From assembly GCA_963576725.1 (NCBI GenBank), contig OY755240.1:30213932-30277931 (forward strand): 64,000 bases of DNA. The letters run 5' to 3'. Below the pieces are notes generated by a model. That model saw nothing but the letters and a program-made list of their open reading frames with translations, made no database searches and was not told the DNA's origin. Both the position numbers and the translations under genes were made by a program. Shown piece by piece: positions 63,851 through 64,000 of the stretch. Origin of the DNA: Azorinus chamasolen. Lineage: Eukaryota; Mollusca; Bivalvia; Cardiida; Solecurtidae. Numbering within the stretch: position 1 is the stretch's first letter; the number at the start of each line of letters is the position of its first letter.

Positions 63851-64000
63851 GTTTATCCAGTCTAAGTCAAGATCTATATAGATATGTTGATCCGGCTAAT
63901 TGGGCGGAGTTTGCAGTTACTGCACAGCATCTAAATTAATTCATATTGAGCTGAAAATTATTCTGCCACAACTCTGATGTGTTTCATTTTTACTTGCTTT

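Overview
This window looks like nuclear DNA of a metazoan, most likely a bivalve mollusc. The evidence is AT-rich, intron-like sequence with very few long ORFs, dense palindromic MITEs, long GA/CT and CA microsatellites, tandem elements ending in (GACGGAC)n-type tails of the kind common in bivalve genomes, and a Penelope-like retroelement of the permuted Naiad type. Species cannot be assigned from sequence alone. No prokaryotic operons, CRISPR arrays or viral genes are seen.

Layout. 1-32 kb is almost entirely small non-autonomous transposons, often nested. One group is flanked by TA and has pogo/Tigger-like ends that start CAGT. Another is flanked by TTAA and has piggyBac-like ends. There are also K-type hairpins, a 3-kb composite with 471-bp direct terminal repeats (6807-9825), a TIR element at 12.56-13.2 kb, a tandem array at 16.1-17.7 kb, a GA microsatellite (19.3-20.1 kb), a 996-bp long-TIR element with a 10-bp target duplication (25.2-26.2 kb), a TG-rich tract and a TATACC satellite (29.8-30.6 kb). 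32.9-43.7 kb is a 68-bp satellite of roughly 90 monomers, interrupted by one 4.4-kb Penelope-like element (34486-38918). 43.7-53 kb is mostly featureless or repeat-derived. 53.4-56.6 kb holds a large exon coding for a MULE-like DDE transposase-type protein. 59.2-62.3 kb holds three short exons that splice into one open frame, the 3' end of a cellular gene I do not recognise. The window ends in degenerate minisatellites.

Main result. The Penelope-like element reads as one 1,063-codon frame (38259 to 35068, minus strand) with an N-terminal GIY-YIG endonuclease, a CxC linker and a C-terminal reverse transcriptase. It is interrupted only by four UGA codons, never UAA or UAG. At least three of the four UGAs sit where related proteins are expected to have cysteine. 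The two pseudo-LTRs differ at 2 of 237 bases, so the copy is young. A plausible SECIS-like hairpin follows directly after the UAG stop. Together these indicate a retrotransposon selenoprotein with four selenocysteines, one of them in the CxC linker and one in the RT fingers region. As I recall, multi-Sec Naiads have been reported in clams and spiders; the SECIS fold, the array-resident empty site and the exact Sec pattern here are what deserve checking.
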